From: an uncultured Clostridia bacterium
Lineage (GTDB): Bacteria; Bacillota; Clostridia; Oscillospirales; Acutalibacteraceae
Assembly: GCA_937880805.1 (NCBI GenBank)
Contig: CALGRR010000056.1
Span: forward strand, 1 to 27,160
DNA length: 27,160 bases
Reading direction: 5' to 3'
Below are positions 15,606-24,251 of this stretch, piece after piece; the first letter of the stretch is position 1; every line of letters begins with the position of its first letter. The notes under the pieces are model-generated. The model was not told where the DNA came from, ran no database searches, and saw nothing but the letters and a program-made list of their open reading frames with translations. Position numbers and translations under genes: made by a program.

Positions 15606-18600
15606 AAGAACGGATATTAAAAAGGTTCTTGTAATCGGTTCAGGACCTATTGTTATCGGGCAGGCGGCAGAATTTGACTATGCAGGCACTCAGGCTTGCC
15701 TTGCACTTAAAGAAGAAGGTTATGAGGTTATTCTTTGCAATTCCAATCCCGCAACCATTATGACCGACACAACAGTTGCGGACAAGGTCTATATGGAGCC
15801 GCTGACACTTGAGTATGTTGCTAAAATTATCCGCTACGAAAGACCCGATGCCGTTCTGCCCGGAATAGGCGGTCAGACAGGTCTTAACATTGCAATGCAG
15901 CTTGAAAAAAAAGGAGTTCTTGCCGAGTGCCGTGTTGAGCTTCTCGGTACAAAGAGCGAAAGCATTGAAAGAGCTGAAGACCGTGAAATGTTCAAAAAAC
16001 TCTGCGAAAGTCTGGGTGAACCCGTGCTTCCGTCAGATATTGCAAATTCGGTTGAGGAAGGCCTGAAGGTCGCAGAAGAAATCGGTTATCCGGTTGTTCT
16101 TCGTCCTGCATTCACTTTGGGCGGTACAGGTGGCGGATTTGCCGATAATGAGGATGAATTTGTTCCTCTTATGAAACATGCTCTTTCTCTTTCTCCTGTC
16201 AGTCAGGTGCTGATTGAAAAGAGCATCAAAGGCTATAAAGAAATCGAATATGAAGTTATGCGTGACAGCAACGACACGGCAATAACCATCTGTAATATGG
16301 AAAATGTTGACCCCGTCGGAATTCACACAGGAGACTCAATCGTTGTATGTCCGTCACAAACACTTACAAACAAAGAATATCATATGCTGCGCGACAGTGC
16401 TCTCAAAATAATCCGTGCACTTGAAATTGAGGGAGGCTGTAATGTTCAGTTTGCACTTGACCCCAAATCGTTTCAATATTATTTGATTGAGGTCAACCCC
16501 AGAGTTTCACGCTCATCAGCTCTTGCTTCAAAGGCAAGCGGATATCCGATTGCAAGGGTGTCTGCCAAAATCGGAATAGGAATGACGCTTGATGAAATAA
16601 GAATTGCAAACACACCGGCATCATTTGAACCGACTCTTGACTATGTTGTAACAAAAATGCCCCGTTTTCCGTTTGATAAGTTTGCAGATGCCAACAATTC
16701 TCTCGGTACTCAGATGAAGGCAACGGGTGAGGTTATGAGCATAGGCAGAACAATAGAGGAAAGCTTGTTAAAAGCAATACGCTCGCTTGAAATCGGTTTG
16801 TATCACCTTGAAAACAAAAGGTTTGACGGAATGAGCGAAGATGAGCTTACCGAATATATTAAAGTCGGAACGGATGACAGAATCTATGCCATTGCCGAGC
16901 TTTTGCGTATCGGCTGCAGCAAAGAAAAAATTGCACAGGCATCGGGAATTGATGTTCTCTTTATCAACAAGTTAAAAAACATTATTGATAAAGAAACCGA
17001 AATCAAAACCAACCCTTTTAACATGGATGTTTTACGTGTTGCAAAGAAAACGGGCTTTTCTGACAGAGAAATTGCAAAACTGTGGAATTTGAGCGAAACT
17101 GAAATATTTAAAATCAGAAAATATGCAAGGATAATTCCTGTCTATAAGATGATTGATACCTGTGCTTCGGAATTTGACAGCTATGTTCCTTATTTTTATT
17201 CAACCTACGAGGAAGAAAATGAGTCTGTCGTATCCGGCAATAAAAAGGTTATTGTTCTCGGCTCGGGACCTATCCGAATAGGTCAGGGTGTTGAGTTTGA
17301 TTATTCAACCGTTCACGCAGTCAAAACCATAAAAGCGGCCGGCTATGAAGCAATAATCATTAACAACAACCCTGAAACCGTTTCAACCGATTACACCTGC
17401 TCCGATAAGCTCTATTTTGAACCGCTTTGCGTTGAAGATGTTATGAATGTCATCGAGCTTGAAAAGCCGATGGGCATTATCGCAACTCTCGGCGGTCAGA
17501 CAGCAATCAACCTTGCTCAGCCTCTCCGTGACAGAGGCGTGAATATTATCGGAACAAACTGCGAGGCCATTGAAAAAGCGGAAAACAGAGATGCATTTGA
17601 AAAATTGCTTTCGGAGCTTGAGATTCCTCAGCCCAAGGGTCGGGCAGTCACAAACATCGAAGCGGGCATACGAGCGGCTGAAGAAATCGGCTATCCCGTG
17701 CTTGTAAGACCCAGCTTTGTTCTTGGTGGCAGAGCTATGCAGATTGTGGCGAAGGAAGAGCATTTGCGCCATTACTTGAAAACCGCCGTTGAGATTGATG
17801 AGGATAAGCCCGTGCTTGTTGATAGATATATCAGAGGCAAAGAGGTTGAGATTGATGCTGTCTGCGACGGAAAAAAAGTTTTTGTTCCGGGAATAATGGA
17901 GCTTGTTGAAAGAACAGGCATCCATTCCGGTGACTCAATAAGTGTTTATCCCTCTTTCAGCATTTCTCAAAGGGTTAAAGACACTATTCTTGAATATACT
18001 GAAAAACTTGGATTAGGCATCGGAATTATCGGCCTTTTCAACATTCAGTTTATTGTTGATGAAAACGAGAATGTTTATATCATCGAAGTTAACCCGCGTT
18101 CGTCAAGAACAGTTCCGTTTCTTTCAAAAGCAACGGGTTTCAGTCTTGCGGATATTGCAACCTATGCAATTCTCGGTAAAAGCCTTGAAGAGCAGAGAAT
18201 TACGGAAATTTATCCAAAAGAAAAAGAATGTTTTTATGTTAAAGTTCCTGCTTTTTCATTCTCAAAGCTTAACGGCATGGATGCTTATCTTTCGCCCGAA
18301 ATGAAATCAACAGGTGAAGCAATCGGCTACGATAAAAAGCTCCACCGTGCGATGTATAAAGCAATGACCGCATCGGGAATGAAGCTTCAGAATTACGGAA
18401 CGGTTATTGTAACACTTGCCGATGAAGATAAGGAAGAAGCTTTGCCTCTTGTAAGAAGATTTTACGATATGGGCTTTAATATTGAAGCAACGAGCATGAC
18501 GGCGGAATTTCTTAAATCAAACGGAATAAGAACACGCTCAAGAGGCAAGCCGAGTGAGGGCAGCACAGAAATTCTTGACTCCATTAAGGCGGGATATGTC

Positions 18601-18777
18601 AGCTATGTTATAAACACCCGTGCCGTGCTTTCGGGTGTTCACTATGAGGACGGTGTGGCAATCCGACGCTGTGCGAGCCAAAACAACATCACAATGCTTA
18701 CTTCTCTTGATACGGTTAAGGTTCTTCTCGATGTTCTTGAAGAAACAACGTTCAGCGTATCAACAATAGACTCTTAA
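15598..18777 (+). CDS. carB: Carbamoyl-phosphate synthase large subunit
   Basis: Makes carbamoyl phosphate from bicarbonate, ammonia and two ATP. 1059 residues, close to the usual 1065-1075. Two homologous ATP-grasp halves: carboxy-phosphate half about 1-400 (VLVIGSGPIVIGQAAEFDYA, RPAFTLGGTGGG, EVNPRVSRSSALASKA) and carbamoyl-phosphate half about 550-930 (VLGSGPIRIGQGVEFDYS, RPSFVLGGRAM, EVNPRSSRTVPF). An oligomerisation region lies between them, and an MGS-like allosteric domain about 935-1059, where UMP or IMP and ornithine act in relatives. No interruption is seen. carA overlaps it by 8 bp and dapF starts 12 bp later, so the operon passes from pyrimidines to lysine without a break. Confidence 0.97.
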   Translation: MPKRTDIKKVLVIGSGPIVIGQAAEFDYAGTQACLALKEEGYEVILCNSNPATIMTDTTVADKVYMEPLTLEYVAKIIRYERPDAVLPGIGGQTGLNIAMQLEKKGVLAECRVELLGTKSESIERAEDREMFKKLCESLGEPVLPSDIANSVEEGLKVAEEIGYPVVLRPAFTLGGTGGGFADNEDEFVPLMKHALSLSPVSQVLIEKSIKGYKEIEYEVMRDSNDTAITICNMENVDPVGIHTGDSIVVCPSQTLTNKEYHMLRDSALKIIRALEIEGGCNVQFALDPKSFQYYLIEVNPRVSRSSALASKASGYPIARVSAKIGIGMTLDEIRIANTPASFEPTLDYVVTKMPRFPFDKFADANNSLGTQMKATGEVMSIGRTIEESLLKAIRSLEIGLYHLENKRFDGMSEDELTEYIKVGTDDRIYAIAELLRIGCSKEKIAQASGIDVLFINKLKNIIDKETEIKTNPFNMDVLRVAKKTGFSDREIAKLWNLSETEIFKIRKYARIIPVYKMIDTCASEFDSYVPYFYSTYEEENESVVSGNKKVIVLGSGPIRIGQGVEFDYSTVHAVKTIKAAGYEAIIINNNPETVSTDYTCSDKLYFEPLCVEDVMNVIELEKPMGIIATLGGQTAINLAQPLRDRGVNIIGTNCEAIEKAENRDAFEKLLSELEIPQPKGRAVTNIEAGIRAAEEIGYPVLVRPSFVLGGRAMQIVAKEEHLRHYLKTAVEIDEDKPVLVDRYIRGKEVEIDAVCDGKKVFVPGIMELVERTGIHSGDSISVYPSFSISQRVKDTILEYTEKLGLGIGIIGLFNIQFIVDENENVYIIEVNPRSSRTVPFLSKATGFSLADIATYAILGKSLEEQRITEIYPKEKECFYVKVPAFSFSKLNGMDAYLSPEMKSTGEAIGYDKKLHRAMYKAMTASGMKLQNYGTVIVTLADEDKEEALPLVRRFYDMGFNIEATSMTAEFLKSNGIRTRSRGKPSEGSTEILDSIKAGYVSYVINTRAVLSGVHYEDGVAIRRCASQNNITMLTSLDTVKVLLDVLEETTFSVSTIDS

Positions 18778-18789
18778 GGAGGGATTAAT

Positions 18790-19578
18790 ATGCACTTTAC
18801 CAAAATGCACGGCTTAGGCAACGATTATCTGTATCATTACGGAGAAATAGAAAAACCTGCCGATGTGTCAATAAAACTTTCGGAGCGTCATTTCGGAATC
18901 GGTTCTGACGGTATTATTCTTATTACTCCGTCAGATTGTGCGGATTTTAAAATGCGTATTTTCAATGCTGACGGCAGCGAAGCAAAAATGTGCGGCAACG
19001 GTATACGCTGTGTCGGTAAATACGTTTTTGATAAAGGGTATACCGACAAAACTCACCTTACTGTTGAAACTCTTTCCGGCATCAAAACGCTGGATTTAAA
19101 AACGGTTGGAGGTAAGGCAGTATATGCAACCGTTGATATGGGTAAGTGCAAAGTAAACAAGTCTGTTACTCTTGAAGCACTTAATCGGGAAGTTACACTT
19201 CTTCCGGTATCCATGGGAAATCCGCATGCCGTTATTTTTGTTAAGGATGCGGAAAATGCACCGCTCACAACTCTCGGTGCAGCTCTTGAACATCACGAAT
19301 TTTTCCCCGACGGAGTTAATGTTGAATTCGTTCAGGTGATTGACAGCCTGACATTGAGAATGAGAGTGTGGGAGCGTGGAAGCGGCATAACAATGGCTTG
19401 CGGCACAGGCTCCTGCGCAAGTGTTGCGGCGGCAGTTGCAATGGGATATTGCCGTGAAAATGAGTTGGTGACCGTTAAGCTTGACGGCGGTGATCTTAGT
19501 GTAAAAATGCTGCCCGATAAAACCGTTATGATGACAGGTCCTGCAAAAACAGTTTGTGAATGTGAGGTTGATATGTGA
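18790..19578 (+). CDS. dapF: Diaminopimelate epimerase
   Basis: Converts LL- to meso-diaminopimelate for peptidoglycan and lysine. 262 residues, slightly shorter than the usual 270-280. The two catalytic cysteines are Cys68 (MCGNGIRC) and Cys204 (ACGTGSCA), each in its expected motif; KMHGLGND at the N-terminus and MGNPHAV in the middle also match. A strong AAGGAGGG lies just before the ATG at 18790. Its stop overlaps the dapL start by one base (TGATG). DapL upstream in the pathway makes the LL isomer and LysA uses the meso isomer, so the three last steps are adjacent here. Confidence 0.96.
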   Translation: MHFTKMHGLGNDYLYHYGEIEKPADVSIKLSERHFGIGSDGIILITPSDCADFKMRIFNADGSEAKMCGNGIRCVGKYVFDKGYTDKTHLTVETLSGIKTLDLKTVGGKAVYATVDMGKCKVNKSVTLEALNREVTLLPVSMGNPHAVIFVKDAENAPLTTLGAALEHHEFFPDGVNVEFVQVIDSLTLRMRVWERGSGITMACGTGSCASVAAAVAMGYCRENELVTVKLDGGDLSVKMLPDKTVMMTGPAKTVCECEVDM

Positions 19579-20765
19579 TGACACCGAATACAAATTATGC
19601 CAACTTGAAGGATTCTTATCTTTTCTATAACATAGCTCAAAAAACGAAGGCATATCTTGAAGCAAATCCCGATAAGCATCTTTACCGAATGGGTATCGGC
19701 GATGTTTCTCTCCCGCTTTGCGATGCGGTTATAAATGCTTTACACGAAGCGGTTGACGATCAGGCGGTAAAAGAAAATTTTCATGGCTATATGCCTGAAT
19801 GCGGTGCACCGTTTCTGCGTAAAGCGATTGCAGATTATTATGCCGTAAACGGAGTAAATGTTTCTGCTGATGAGGTGTTTGTTTCAAGCGGAGCAAGCGA
19901 CGAGCTTGGTGATATCCTTGATCTTTTTGACAAGGACATCTCGGCTCTTGTGATTGAACCTGCATATCCTGCCTATGTTGATGCAAATATTATGGCAGGC
20001 AGAAACATAATTCATCTTGCATCAGGTGAAGAAAACGGATTTCTTCCCGAACCCGATGAAAGCACAGTTGCCGACATTATTTATATCTGCTCTCCCAATA
20101 ATCCTACCGGAGCGGTGTTCAGCCGAAATCAGCTTCAGGCATGGGTTGATTTTGCGAATGAAAAAGGCTCGGTAATTCTTTTTGATGCGGCCTACGAAGC
20201 TTTTATTGAGGACGAATCACTGCCTCACAGTATCTTTGAACTTGACGGTGCTGAAACCTGTGCAATAGAAATATGCTCACTTTCAAAAACAGCAGGTTTT
20301 ACGGGAACAAGGCTTGGTTATACAGTTATTCCGAAACGGCTTATAAGAAATGGTATGAGCCTTAATGGGATGTGGGTAAGAAACCGTACAACCAAAACAA
20401 ACGGTGTATCCTACATTATTCAAAAAGGCGGAGCAGCAGTATTCACTCCCGAAGGACAGGAGCAAATCCACAACAATATTCAAATATATAAGAACAATGC
20501 AAAGGTGCTGACAGAAGCTCTTGACGAGCTTGGTATTTGGTATACGGGCGGCAAAAATGCGCCGTATATCTGGCTTAAGTGCCCGAACGGTATGGGCTGT
20601 TGGGAGTTCTTTGATTATCTTCTCAATGAGGTTCAGGTTGTCGGTACTCCGGGTGAAGGCTTTGGTGCCTGCGGCGAAGGGTATTTCAGATTTTCGACCT
20701 TCGGAAGCCCCGAAGATACAAAAGAAGCAGCCTGCCGTCTGGTGAAGCTGCTCGGAAAGAAGTAA
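19578..20765 (+). CDS. dapL: LL-diaminopimelate aminotransferase
   Basis: Turns tetrahydrodipicolinate directly into LL-diaminopimelate with glutamate as amino donor, bypassing the succinylase or acetylase route. 395 residues, class I/II PLP aminotransferase fold. Seen: YRMGIGDVSLPL at the N-terminus, HGYMPECGAPFLRKAIADYY, ICSPNNPTGAVF, and the PLP lysine Lys237 in SLSKTAGFTGTRLGYTV. These, with the dapF and lysA neighbours, favour DapL over other aminotransferases. The ATG at 19578 shares its A with the dapF stop; a GTG three bases earlier is possible but would add one residue only. DapL is common in Clostridia. Confidence 0.94.
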   Translation: MTPNTNYANLKDSYLFYNIAQKTKAYLEANPDKHLYRMGIGDVSLPLCDAVINALHEAVDDQAVKENFHGYMPECGAPFLRKAIADYYAVNGVNVSADEVFVSSGASDELGDILDLFDKDISALVIEPAYPAYVDANIMAGRNIIHLASGEENGFLPEPDESTVADIIYICSPNNPTGAVFSRNQLQAWVDFANEKGSVILFDAAYEAFIEDESLPHSIFELDGAETCAIEICSLSKTAGFTGTRLGYTVIPKRLIRNGMSLNGMWVRNRTTKTNGVSYIIQKGGAAVFTPEGQEQIHNNIQIYKNNAKVLTEALDELGIWYTGGKNAPYIWLKCPNGMGCWEFFDYLLNEVQVVGTPGEGFGACGEGYFRFSTFGSPEDTKEAACRLVKLLGKK

Positions 20766-20771
20766 TTGGAA

Positions 20772-21500
20772 ATGCGTGATTATAAAAAAGAATTTGAAAA
20801 CAGAGTTGAATTCATAAAATCCGTTTTGTCTCAAAGCGGCGCAAAAGGAATTGTTTACGGAAACAGCGGTGGCAAAGATTCTGCCTTGGTCGGTATTCTT
20901 TGTAAAGCTGCCTGTGATAACACGGTAGGCATTATTATGCCGTGCACCTCAAAAAGAAATTATGATGAAGATACCGTCGATGCCGAAACCGTTGCAGAGA
21001 AATACGAAATCGAAACCAGAACGGTTGACTTGACTCCCGTGAAGGAAGCGGAAATTGCGAGTATTACGGATGTAACGGAATTAAATGAATCTGCACTTGC
21101 GAATATGGCACCCCGAATCCGTATGTTGACATTGTATTCTGTCGCAGCTGCTGAAAACAGGCTTGTTGCAGGAACGGGAAACAAGAGTGAAGCCTATGTC
21201 GGATATTTCACAAAATGGGGTGACGGTGCTCACGATTTTAACCCCATTTCAGACCTGACTGTTACCGAAATATATGATTTTCTCCGTTTTCTTAATGCAC
21301 CCAAACGCATAATAGAAAAAGCTCCTTCAGCAGCACTGTTTGACGGTCAGACAGATGAAGAAGAAATGGGAGTAACCTATGCAGAACTTGACTCTTTTCT
21401 CTCAGGTGAAAATATTGCAGAGGATAAACGAAAAATAATTGAGCATATGCATAAGCTAAGCGAGCATAAGAGAAAAGGGATAATTACATTTAAGAAATGA
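20772..21500 (+). CDS. nadE: NAD+ synthase, ammonia-dependent
   Basis: Amidates nicotinic acid adenine dinucleotide to NAD+ with ammonia and ATP. 242 residues, matching the short ammonia-dependent type; no nitrilase-like glutaminase domain is present. The ATP pyrophosphatase loop SGGKDS is at residues 32-37; GTGNKSEAYVGYFTKWGDGA and NPISDLTVTEIYDFLRFL are characteristic. The ATG at 20772 is 6 bp after the dapL stop; an in-frame TTG at 20766 is less likely. No strong ribosome site is visible, so translation may be coupled to dapL. It lies between lysine genes without an obvious pathway link other than its use of ammonia. Confidence 0.94.
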   Translation: MRDYKKEFENRVEFIKSVLSQSGAKGIVYGNSGGKDSALVGILCKAACDNTVGIIMPCTSKRNYDEDTVDAETVAEKYEIETRTVDLTPVKEAEIASITDVTELNESALANMAPRIRMLTLYSVAAAENRLVAGTGNKSEAYVGYFTKWGDGAHDFNPISDLTVTEIYDFLRFLNAPKRIIEKAPSAALFDGQTDEEEMGVTYAELDSFLSGENIAEDKRKIIEHMHKLSEHKRKGIITFKK

Positions 21501-21518
21501 AAGAGAAGGATTGCCGAA

Positions 21519-22820
21519 ATGTTTAATTCAGATAATTTGTCTGTTAACGTAAATAACCATTTGACCGTAGGATGTCACGATACCGTTGAGCTTGCGAAAG
21601 AATTCGGAACACCGCTTTATGTTCTTGATGAGGATTTAATGAGAAGAAATTGCCGTGAATATAAAACTGCTCTTGAATATCATTATGACGGAAACGGACT
21701 TATCCTTTTTGCAAGCAAGGCTTTATGCACAATGTATACTTCAAAACTTGCTGCCGATGAAGGGCTGGGGGCTGATGCTGTTTCGGGAGGAGAAATTTAT
21801 ACTCTCTTCAAAGCGGGATTCCCTATGGAAAAAGTGTTTTTTCACGGTAACAACAAAACCCATGATGAAATCGAGCTTGCAATTAGCTTTGGTGTCGGAC
21901 ATTTTGTTGTCGATAATAAGGAAGAGCTTGAACTGATTAATGAAATTGCAAGAGAGAAAAATTTCGTTCAAAAGATACTGTTCAGAATAAAGCCCGGTAT
22001 TGATGCCCATACCCATGATTTTATAAAAACGGGGCAGATTGATTCAAAATTCGGTGTAGCTCTTGAAAACGGAGAAGCTTTCAAAATTTATGAATATGCA
22101 ACGACTCTCAGCAACATTAAAGTTGACGGAGTTCATTGTCATATTGGCTCGCAGATATTTGATGTTGAACCCTTCTGTGAAGCCGCAAGCGTAATGATGA
22201 ATTTTATTGTTGAATTACAAGATAAGCTTTCGCTGAAGGTTAATATTCTTAATCTCGGCGGCGGGTTTGGTATAGAATATACATCTGACGATGACCCACT
22301 TACTCCTTCGGAATATATCGGTAAAGTCGCAGAAACCGTAAAATCACTTGCAATGGAAAAGAATGTTGAACTCCCGTTTCTGGTCTTTGAACCCGGTCGC
22401 TCCATTGTTGCTCCTGCCGGAATAACATTGTATACAGTCGGCAGTATAAAAGAAATCGAGAATGTGAGAACTTATGTGTCGGTTGACGGCGGAATGGGAG
22501 ATAACCCGCGATACATTCTTTATGGGTCAAAATATTCCGTTGTTTTGGCAAACAATGCTGCGGCAAAGCCGGTGGCTCCCGTTACGGTTGCAGGTAAGTG
22601 CTGTGAATCGGGAGATTTGATTCAGGAAAACATACTTATGCCCGAAATCAAAGTGGGAGATACGCTTGCTGTTCTTGCAACGGGTGCTTATAACTATTCT
22701 ATGGCGAGCAATTATAACAGAAATCCTCGCCCGCCTATTGTTGCAATAAGAGGTGAGGAAAAGAAGATTATAGTCAAAAGGGAAACATATGACGATATCA
22801 TAAATAATGATTTGATATAA
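21519..22820 (+). CDS. lysA: Diaminopimelate decarboxylase
   Basis: Decarboxylates meso-diaminopimelate to lysine, PLP-dependent. 433 residues, alanine-racemase-type barrel plus beta domain. Seen: PLP lysine Lys67 (FASKAL), HCHIGSQIFD, the phosphate-binding LNLGGGFGIEY, FEPGRSIVAPAG, and the Cys-containing CCESGD that reaches the partner active site, followed by GAYNYSMASNYNRNPRP. GAAGGA lies before the ATG at 21519. Last gene of the operon: the next genes are on the other strand and terminators lie just downstream. Confidence 0.97.
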   Translation: MFNSDNLSVNVNNHLTVGCHDTVELAKEFGTPLYVLDEDLMRRNCREYKTALEYHYDGNGLILFASKALCTMYTSKLAADEGLGADAVSGGEIYTLFKAGFPMEKVFFHGNNKTHDEIELAISFGVGHFVVDNKEELELINEIAREKNFVQKILFRIKPGIDAHTHDFIKTGQIDSKFGVALENGEAFKIYEYATTLSNIKVDGVHCHIGSQIFDVEPFCEAASVMMNFIVELQDKLSLKVNILNLGGGFGIEYTSDDDPLTPSEYIGKVAETVKSLAMEKNVELPFLVFEPGRSIVAPAGITLYTVGSIKEIENVRTYVSVDGGMGDNPRYILYGSKYSVVLANNAAAKPVAPVTVAGKCCESGDLIQENILMPEIKVGDTLAVLATGAYNYSMASNYNRNPRPPIVAIRGEEKKIIVKRETYDDIINNDLI

Positions 22821-22864
22821 ACTATATATGACGGTTTTTGCAAAATGATACGCAAAAATTTTTG

Positions 22865-22890
22865 TAGAAATATCAATTTCTATGTTTTTT
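22865..22890 (+). terminator. Weak AT-rich hairpin with T run after lysA
   Basis: TAGAAAT and ATTTCTA (22865-22882) enclose ATCA and are followed by TG and six T. The stem is short and almost all A-T, so it could only be a weak terminator; the GC-rich hairpin 50 bp further is the more likely stop. Confidence 0.35.
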
Positions 22891-22938
22891 ACAAAATCGA
22901 TAGCTTGTTTTAGCTCAGAATAACAACTACACAAAACA

Positions 22939-22968
22939 CAAGCCCGCAGGCAAAAACCTGCGGGCTTG
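22939..22968. terminator. Bidirectional intrinsic terminator between lysA and the minus-strand gene
   Basis: CAAGCCCGCAGG and CCTGCGGGCTTG form a perfect 12-bp stem with a CAAAAA loop; beyond one bulged base, AAACAC and GTGTTT extend it. It lies between convergent genes and can stop lysA transcripts from the left and the 22,973-23,539 gene from the right, although T runs on both sides are short. Confidence 0.8.
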
Positions 22969-22972
22969 GTGT

Positions 22973-23539
22973 TTAATACTCGGTTTCGTCGTAATCATCT
23001 TCGTATTCATCCTCAATAAAATCACGGAAATAGAATTCATCGGGACTACGATATCCGACAAGCTTGCCGAGAAATCTGATTTTATCTGTAAAAACAGTTA
23101 CAGGTTGATATGCGTCATCCTCAAAATACAGTTCGCACTTTCCGTCTCTTTCATTTGTAACAAAAGCCGGAATAATAACTCCGTCCAGTTCAATTGCCTG
23201 ATAATCACCGAAATAAACTTCATCAGGATCATATTTGATTATATATCCCTCTTCAATTCCGTGGTTAGCAAAGCTGCTGTCCCTGATAACAAACTCATTC
23301 TTGCGAAGTGCCACGGGTTCAAGTTCATCATCGAGTAAATAATAACTGCGTTCATACTCGGTGAGAATATCGCTCAAAGATGATGCCCCAAGACTTTTTT
23401 GAATTGCCGTCATTACGGCATAGGGAAAAATGCAGTTGACATACGGATTTTTGTCAAAGAAACACAGGATTTTTTCTTTCTCAAATCCATATTTCTTTGA
23501 AATGTTTTCGGCAATGATTTCTTTAAGATGATTTTTCAA
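22973..23539 (-). CDS. Possible LexA/S24-fold protein without an HTH, acidic tail
   Basis: A 188-residue soluble protein read from TTG at 23539, which lies 9 bp after AGGAG; the TTG at 23548 abuts that site. I recognise no exact family. The segment IRDSSFANHGIEEGYIIKYD (about 85-104) resembles the Ser-containing G-D-S-M...I-D-G-D motif of LexA/S24 proteins, and YQPVTVFTDKIRFLGKLVGY (about 144-163) resembles the C-terminal end of that domain. The segment where LexA has its catalytic lysine (VTVKRL) reads IIPAFVTN, so self-cleavage looks unlikely. Residues 1-80 show no obvious helix-turn-helix. The last 20 residues are strongly acidic. It could be a degenerate peptidase-fold regulator; homology is tentative, but being a real gene is likely. 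Confidence 0.7.
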   Translation of the reverse strand: MKNHLKEIIAENISKKYGFEKEKILCFFDKNPYVNCIFPYAVMTAIQKSLGASSLSDILTEYERSYYLLDDELEPVALRKNEFVIRDSSFANHGIEEGYIIKYDPDEVYFGDYQAIELDGVIIPAFVTNERDGKCELYFEDDAYQPVTVFTDKIRFLGKLVGYRSPDEFYFRDFIEDEYEDDYDETEY

Positions 23540-23685
23540 ATATTTCAACTCCTATTTAATATTTGACACTTCTGTGCCTTACAAACGGATAATAACATAT
23601 GAACGTTACAATCACGTCGCGGGTTGTCTAAGTTTTTTGGAACATTACGTGAACAAAATACGCACATGGAAATTAAATACTTTTG

Positions 23686-23949
23686 TTATTTAAATGTATC
23701 TAATGTAAATTTTGCACCAAATCTGAACCCGGTGATAAAGCTATCCGTGATGCTTGTTGTCAGGAACGCAAGATATTTGTCTACATATTCCGAAAACAAC
23801 CCCTTATCGTCATCTGCCAATTTCCCCATAAGTTCTTTTTCTATCTGAGTCAGTTCGTTTTGCTTTTTCTTTAATTCCGCTTTGAGTTCTGCGCTGTATT
23901 CCTGCGGCTCAATGTTGCCGTAGTAAAACTCTTCAATAAAGCCGGGCAT
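23686..23949 (-). CDS. Small DUF6809-type protein
   Basis: An 87-residue protein beginning MPGFIEEFYYGNIEPQEYS. The pattern FxEEFYYGNI at the N-terminus, a charged helical middle (AELKAELKKKQNELTQIEKEL) and ITGFRFGAKFTLD at the end matches what I know as the DUF6809 family, small proteins of unknown function widespread in Firmicutes, often in mobile or accessory DNA. Start at 23949 gives 7 bp to AAGGGGG; the ATG two codons upstream is only 1 bp from it. The central helix could form a coiled coil. It stands alone, about 150 bp upstream of the LexA-like gene on the same strand. Confidence 0.72.
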   Translation of the reverse strand: MPGFIEEFYYGNIEPQEYSAELKAELKKKQNELTQIEKELMGKLADDDKGLFSEYVDKYLAFLTTSITDSFITGFRFGAKFTLDTFK

Positions 23950-23987
23950 TATCATTCCCCCTTTTCAAACAAAGGATGATTTTGGCA

Positions 23988-24016
23988 TATTTAAAAAGGC
24001 TAAACAAATCAATCAA
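23988..24016 (-). promoter_or_regulatory. Possible promoter of the DUF6809-type gene
   Basis: On the minus strand TTGATT (24011-24016) and TAAATA (23988-23993) are spaced 17 bp, about 25 bp upstream of the gene's ribosome site. Each box matches the consensus at four positions only, so this is a weak call based mainly on placement. Confidence 0.28.
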
Positions 24017-24158
24017 CTCCCAAAATTTATTACAGAAGATATATTTCCTCTGCAGAATAATTGTACCAGGAGTCAACGGGTAACGTCAACGCGTGAAATG
24101 TACAAAGATTCGGCTTCATGGCCGGTGAAAGCGCACAAAGCGTATTAATACTACAATT

Positions 24159-24196
24159 ACAAGATAAAATCGCAAATTATTGCGATTTTGTCTTGT
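24159..24196. promoter_or_regulatory. 17-bp palindrome, candidate operator before the AbiEi-type gene
   Basis: ACAAGATAAAATCGCAA (24159-24175) and TTGCGATTTTGTCTTGT (24180-24196) are inverted copies with one T/G exception, around ATTA. The right arm overlaps the putative -35 box of the AbiEi-type gene. AbiEi antitoxins are known to repress their own promoters by binding inverted repeats, so this is a plausible operator. It could instead be a terminator: TTTTT follows 3 bp later at 24200-24204. Confidence 0.5.
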
Positions 24197-24221
24197 AAAG
24201 TTTTTGTGAGTAGCGTATATT
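24193..24221 (+). promoter_or_regulatory. Putative promoter of the AbiEi-type gene
   Basis: TTGTAA (24193-24198) and TATATT (24216-24221) lie 17 bp apart, about 115 bp upstream of the ATG at 24337. Boxes are near but not at consensus. Overlap with the palindrome supports a repressible promoter. Confidence 0.42.
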
Positions 24222-24251
24222 ATAAACATTAAACAAGCGGAGGTTGGTCTA

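Noticed and set aside
22527..22934. Minus-strand frame of 135 codons over the lysA end
   Set aside because: It runs through lysA and its terminator region in antisense, with low-complexity content and no ribosome site.
23562..23592. Plus-strand TTGACA followed by GATAAT
   Set aside because: The spacing is about 19 bp and no plus-strand gene or RNA structure follows; it lies upstream of antisense genes.
24060..24091. Repeated GTCAACG (24072 and 24085), possible iterons
   Set aside because: Only two copies, short, and no replication gene nearby.
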